Source: Pelagomonas calceolata (Eukaryota > Sar > Pelagophyceae > Pelagomonadales > Pelagomonadaceae). From it: DNA of 64,000 bases. Numbering within the stretch: position 1 is the stretch's first letter; each line of letters opens with the position of its first letter. A program made the position numbers and the translations under genes. Shown here in pieces: positions 62,685-64,000 of this stretch. The notes below the pieces were generated by a model. The model did not search any database. It was not told the origin of the DNA and was given only the letters and a program-made list of their open reading frames with translations. The stretch spans positions 620,001-684,000 of the forward strand of contig CAKKNE010000005.1 in assembly GCA_918797485.1 (NCBI GenBank), given 5' to 3'.

Positions 62685-64000
62685 ATGAGCGCCGCGACGC
62701 CCCGAAGACTAGCCCAGCGCCTCGGCTGGACGAAGGCGAGCGACGGCAAGGGCGGCGACTGGGAGGCCTGCGGCGGCGCGGCGAAGTTCAACCTCGAGAA
62801 GCTCGTTGGAAGAGGCAGTTACGGCCAGGTCTGCGCCGCCACTCAAATTAGTGATGGGAAGCAGGTCGCCGTGAAACGAGTGGTAGGAGCCTTCGACTCT
62901 CGCAGGGACGCGCTGTGCATCATCCGCGAAGTGCGCATACTCGCAGCCTTGCCGCGGCACGACAACATCGTGAACCTCCTAGATGTGAGGACGCCGCTCG
63001 AAGACCCCAGTGATGATGCGGACGTGTTCCTCATCTTTGAAAAAGCAGCCACGGACCTGGAGAAGGTCGTGGCCTCGAACCAGTACTTCACGGGCGACCA
63101 CATCCGGTGGCTCTCGCTCGACTTGTTGCGAGGCCTGCGGTGGCTCCACAGCGCGGGCGTCGTCCACCGCGACCTCAAGCCGGCGAACACCGGTGTCCGT
63201 ATTTCAAGGGGAAGGGGGTCTGCGGCGGTTTCACGCCATCGACGCGCGTCGTCTCCAGGAGAGGAGGCCGTGGGTGGTCTCTTTTCCGATTTTGAGGCCG
63301 TTTTTGACTGAGACGGTTCCGTCCGCACAGGCGAACTGCCTCCTGGAGGTCAAGCCCGTCTCCTTGAAGATCTGCGACTTTGGTTTAGCGCGAACGCTAC
63401 CTCGACAACACTTACAACGTTCTGTGTCATTACGGGCGGCGGACGACGACGACGCGGAGTCGCCCAAAGTGTTGCATGCGCGGCCGCCCTTGCGGCGCCA
63501 GATGACCACGCACGTCGTGACGCGGTGGTATCGGGCGCCCGAGTTACTGCTGCGGGCGCCTCAATACAATAGTAGTGTCGACATGTGGGCTTGTGGGTGC
63601 GTCCTAGCTGAACTTTTGTCCATGGAAAAGGCGTCGGTGAAGTGTTATCTTGATAGAAGACCGTTGTTCCCCGGGGACGCGTCCGACCTGTCGCCGAGAA
63701 CGAGGGCGATCGAACCGGGCGACGACCAGCTCGCTACCATAGTCCGAGTCGTTGGTTGTTCAGTACAGGACGTGGCAGCTTTATCGTCTTCGACAGAGGT
63801 GGCTCAAAGACTAGAGGCTGCGAAACGGGCCGCCCCTACAGGCAGGAGGACCTTCGCCGCGCTGTACCCGGGCGCGGAGAAGGACGCCGTCGACCTGCTG
63901 GAGAATTTGATCAAGATGGACCCGGCACAACGGTACTCGGCGGATCAATGTTTGGATCACGCCTACCTGAAGCCGATCCGCGGTGCAAATGATTTACTGG
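62685..64000 (+). CDS. MAPK-like protein kinase, 3' partial
   Basis: At least 389 residues; exons 62685-63182 and 63331 to beyond the window. Subdomains: VGRGSYGQV glycine loop, VAVKRV (K64), REVRIL (E82), HRDLKPAN split by the intron (HRD 161-163), ICDFGLART, the P+1 loop HVVTRWYRAPELLL, DMWACGCVLAELL and PLFPGDA. CMGC group, ERK-like. The activation loop has an acidic insert of about 30 residues, and the dual phosphorylation site reads T-T-H in place of TEY or TDY, so activation by a MAP2K on Tyr is not possible. A second insert (SMEKASVKCYLDRRP) precedes the PLFPG motif. The C-terminus lies outside. Confidence 0.88.
63183..63330 (+). mobile_element. Type-2 introner-like intron in the kinase gene
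   Basis: 148 bp, starting GCGAACACCGG and ending CCGCACAG. GGCGAAC occurs at both ends (63182-63188 and 63330-63336), as expected of a target duplication. The core TTCACGCCATCGACGCG ... TCCAGGAGAGGAGGCCGTGG matches the RTCB intron. Splicing gives KPANCLLEVK, a perfect kinase subdomain VIB; the donor must be GC. Confidence 0.85.

Noticed and set aside
1-64000. Bacterial features (operons, ribosome binding sites, CRISPR, prophage)
   Set aside because: The proteins, introns and targeting sequences are eukaryotic; no direct-repeat array or phage gene is seen.
1-64000. Retroelements or virus-like elements
   Set aside because: I found no reverse transcriptase, integrase, capsid or long terminal repeats; the only mobile sequences seen are short non-coding introners and a foldback element.

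Overview
This is a piece of a compact, GC-rich nuclear genome from a photosynthetic stramenopile, most likely a pelagophyte of the Aureococcus/Pelagomonas type. The protein set is purely eukaryotic: RTCB tRNA ligase, NSA2, KATNAL2 katanin, MPV17, signal peptide peptidase, GT90 and a MAPK-like kinase. An acyl carrier protein carries an ASAF-type bipartite plastid presequence. Genes are tightly packed, with convergent neighbours often only 14-60 bp apart. Most genes have one exon, and the few introns are short. Several of those introns are repeat-derived 'introners' with terminal inverted repeats and 8-bp target-site duplications, a feature known from Aureococcus. The species assignment is inference.

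Layout. 1-8 kb: a partial CIA30-domain protein, an aldehyde dehydrogenase with a membrane tail, a UPF0126 membrane protein, an MPV17 protein and a large EF-hand protein. 8-16 kb: two small back-to-back ORFs, an integrin-like FG-GAP protein, a patatin-like protein, a GT90 glycosyltransferase and a second UPF0126 protein with an inserted EF-hand linker. 16-28 kb: an inverted-repeat element, a 1053-aa secreted Cys-rich orphan, RTCB, a 2-OG oxygenase, two tandem sulfotransferases, an LRR protein and a Pro-rich protein. 29-32 kb: a rearranged block holding an SSB-like protein, a kinase-DJ-1 chimera, an intact DJ-1 gene and a duplicated promoter-like module. 32-43 kb: three members of a MYND/RING-variant/TPR family, a coiled-coil protein, KATNAL2, NSA2 and signal peptide peptidase. 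43-64 kb: an IQ/WW protein, acyl carrier protein, a Nudix hydrolase, an internally deleted RND/Dispatched-like protein, a zinc finger-WW-helicase, an ABHD11-like hydrolase, a zinc-finger protein, a BspA-like repeat protein, a FERM-hydrolase fusion and a MAPK-like kinase running off the end.

The strongest unusual signals are these. (1) One introner family occurs five times, in both orientations. The 3' splice site is the element's last two bases and the 5' splice site is donated by the target-site duplication, so about half of the introns here must use GC rather than GT donors. (2) A semi-palindromic motif of about 22 bp (CTAGTGTCTTAC ... GCCGCTAG) occurs at least fourteen times, always between genes and mostly 120-320 bp upstream of a start codon. 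(3) A kinase truncated after its N-lobe is fused to a duplicated DJ-1 tail. (4) There are new-looking domain combinations, such as FERM plus alpha/beta hydrolase.
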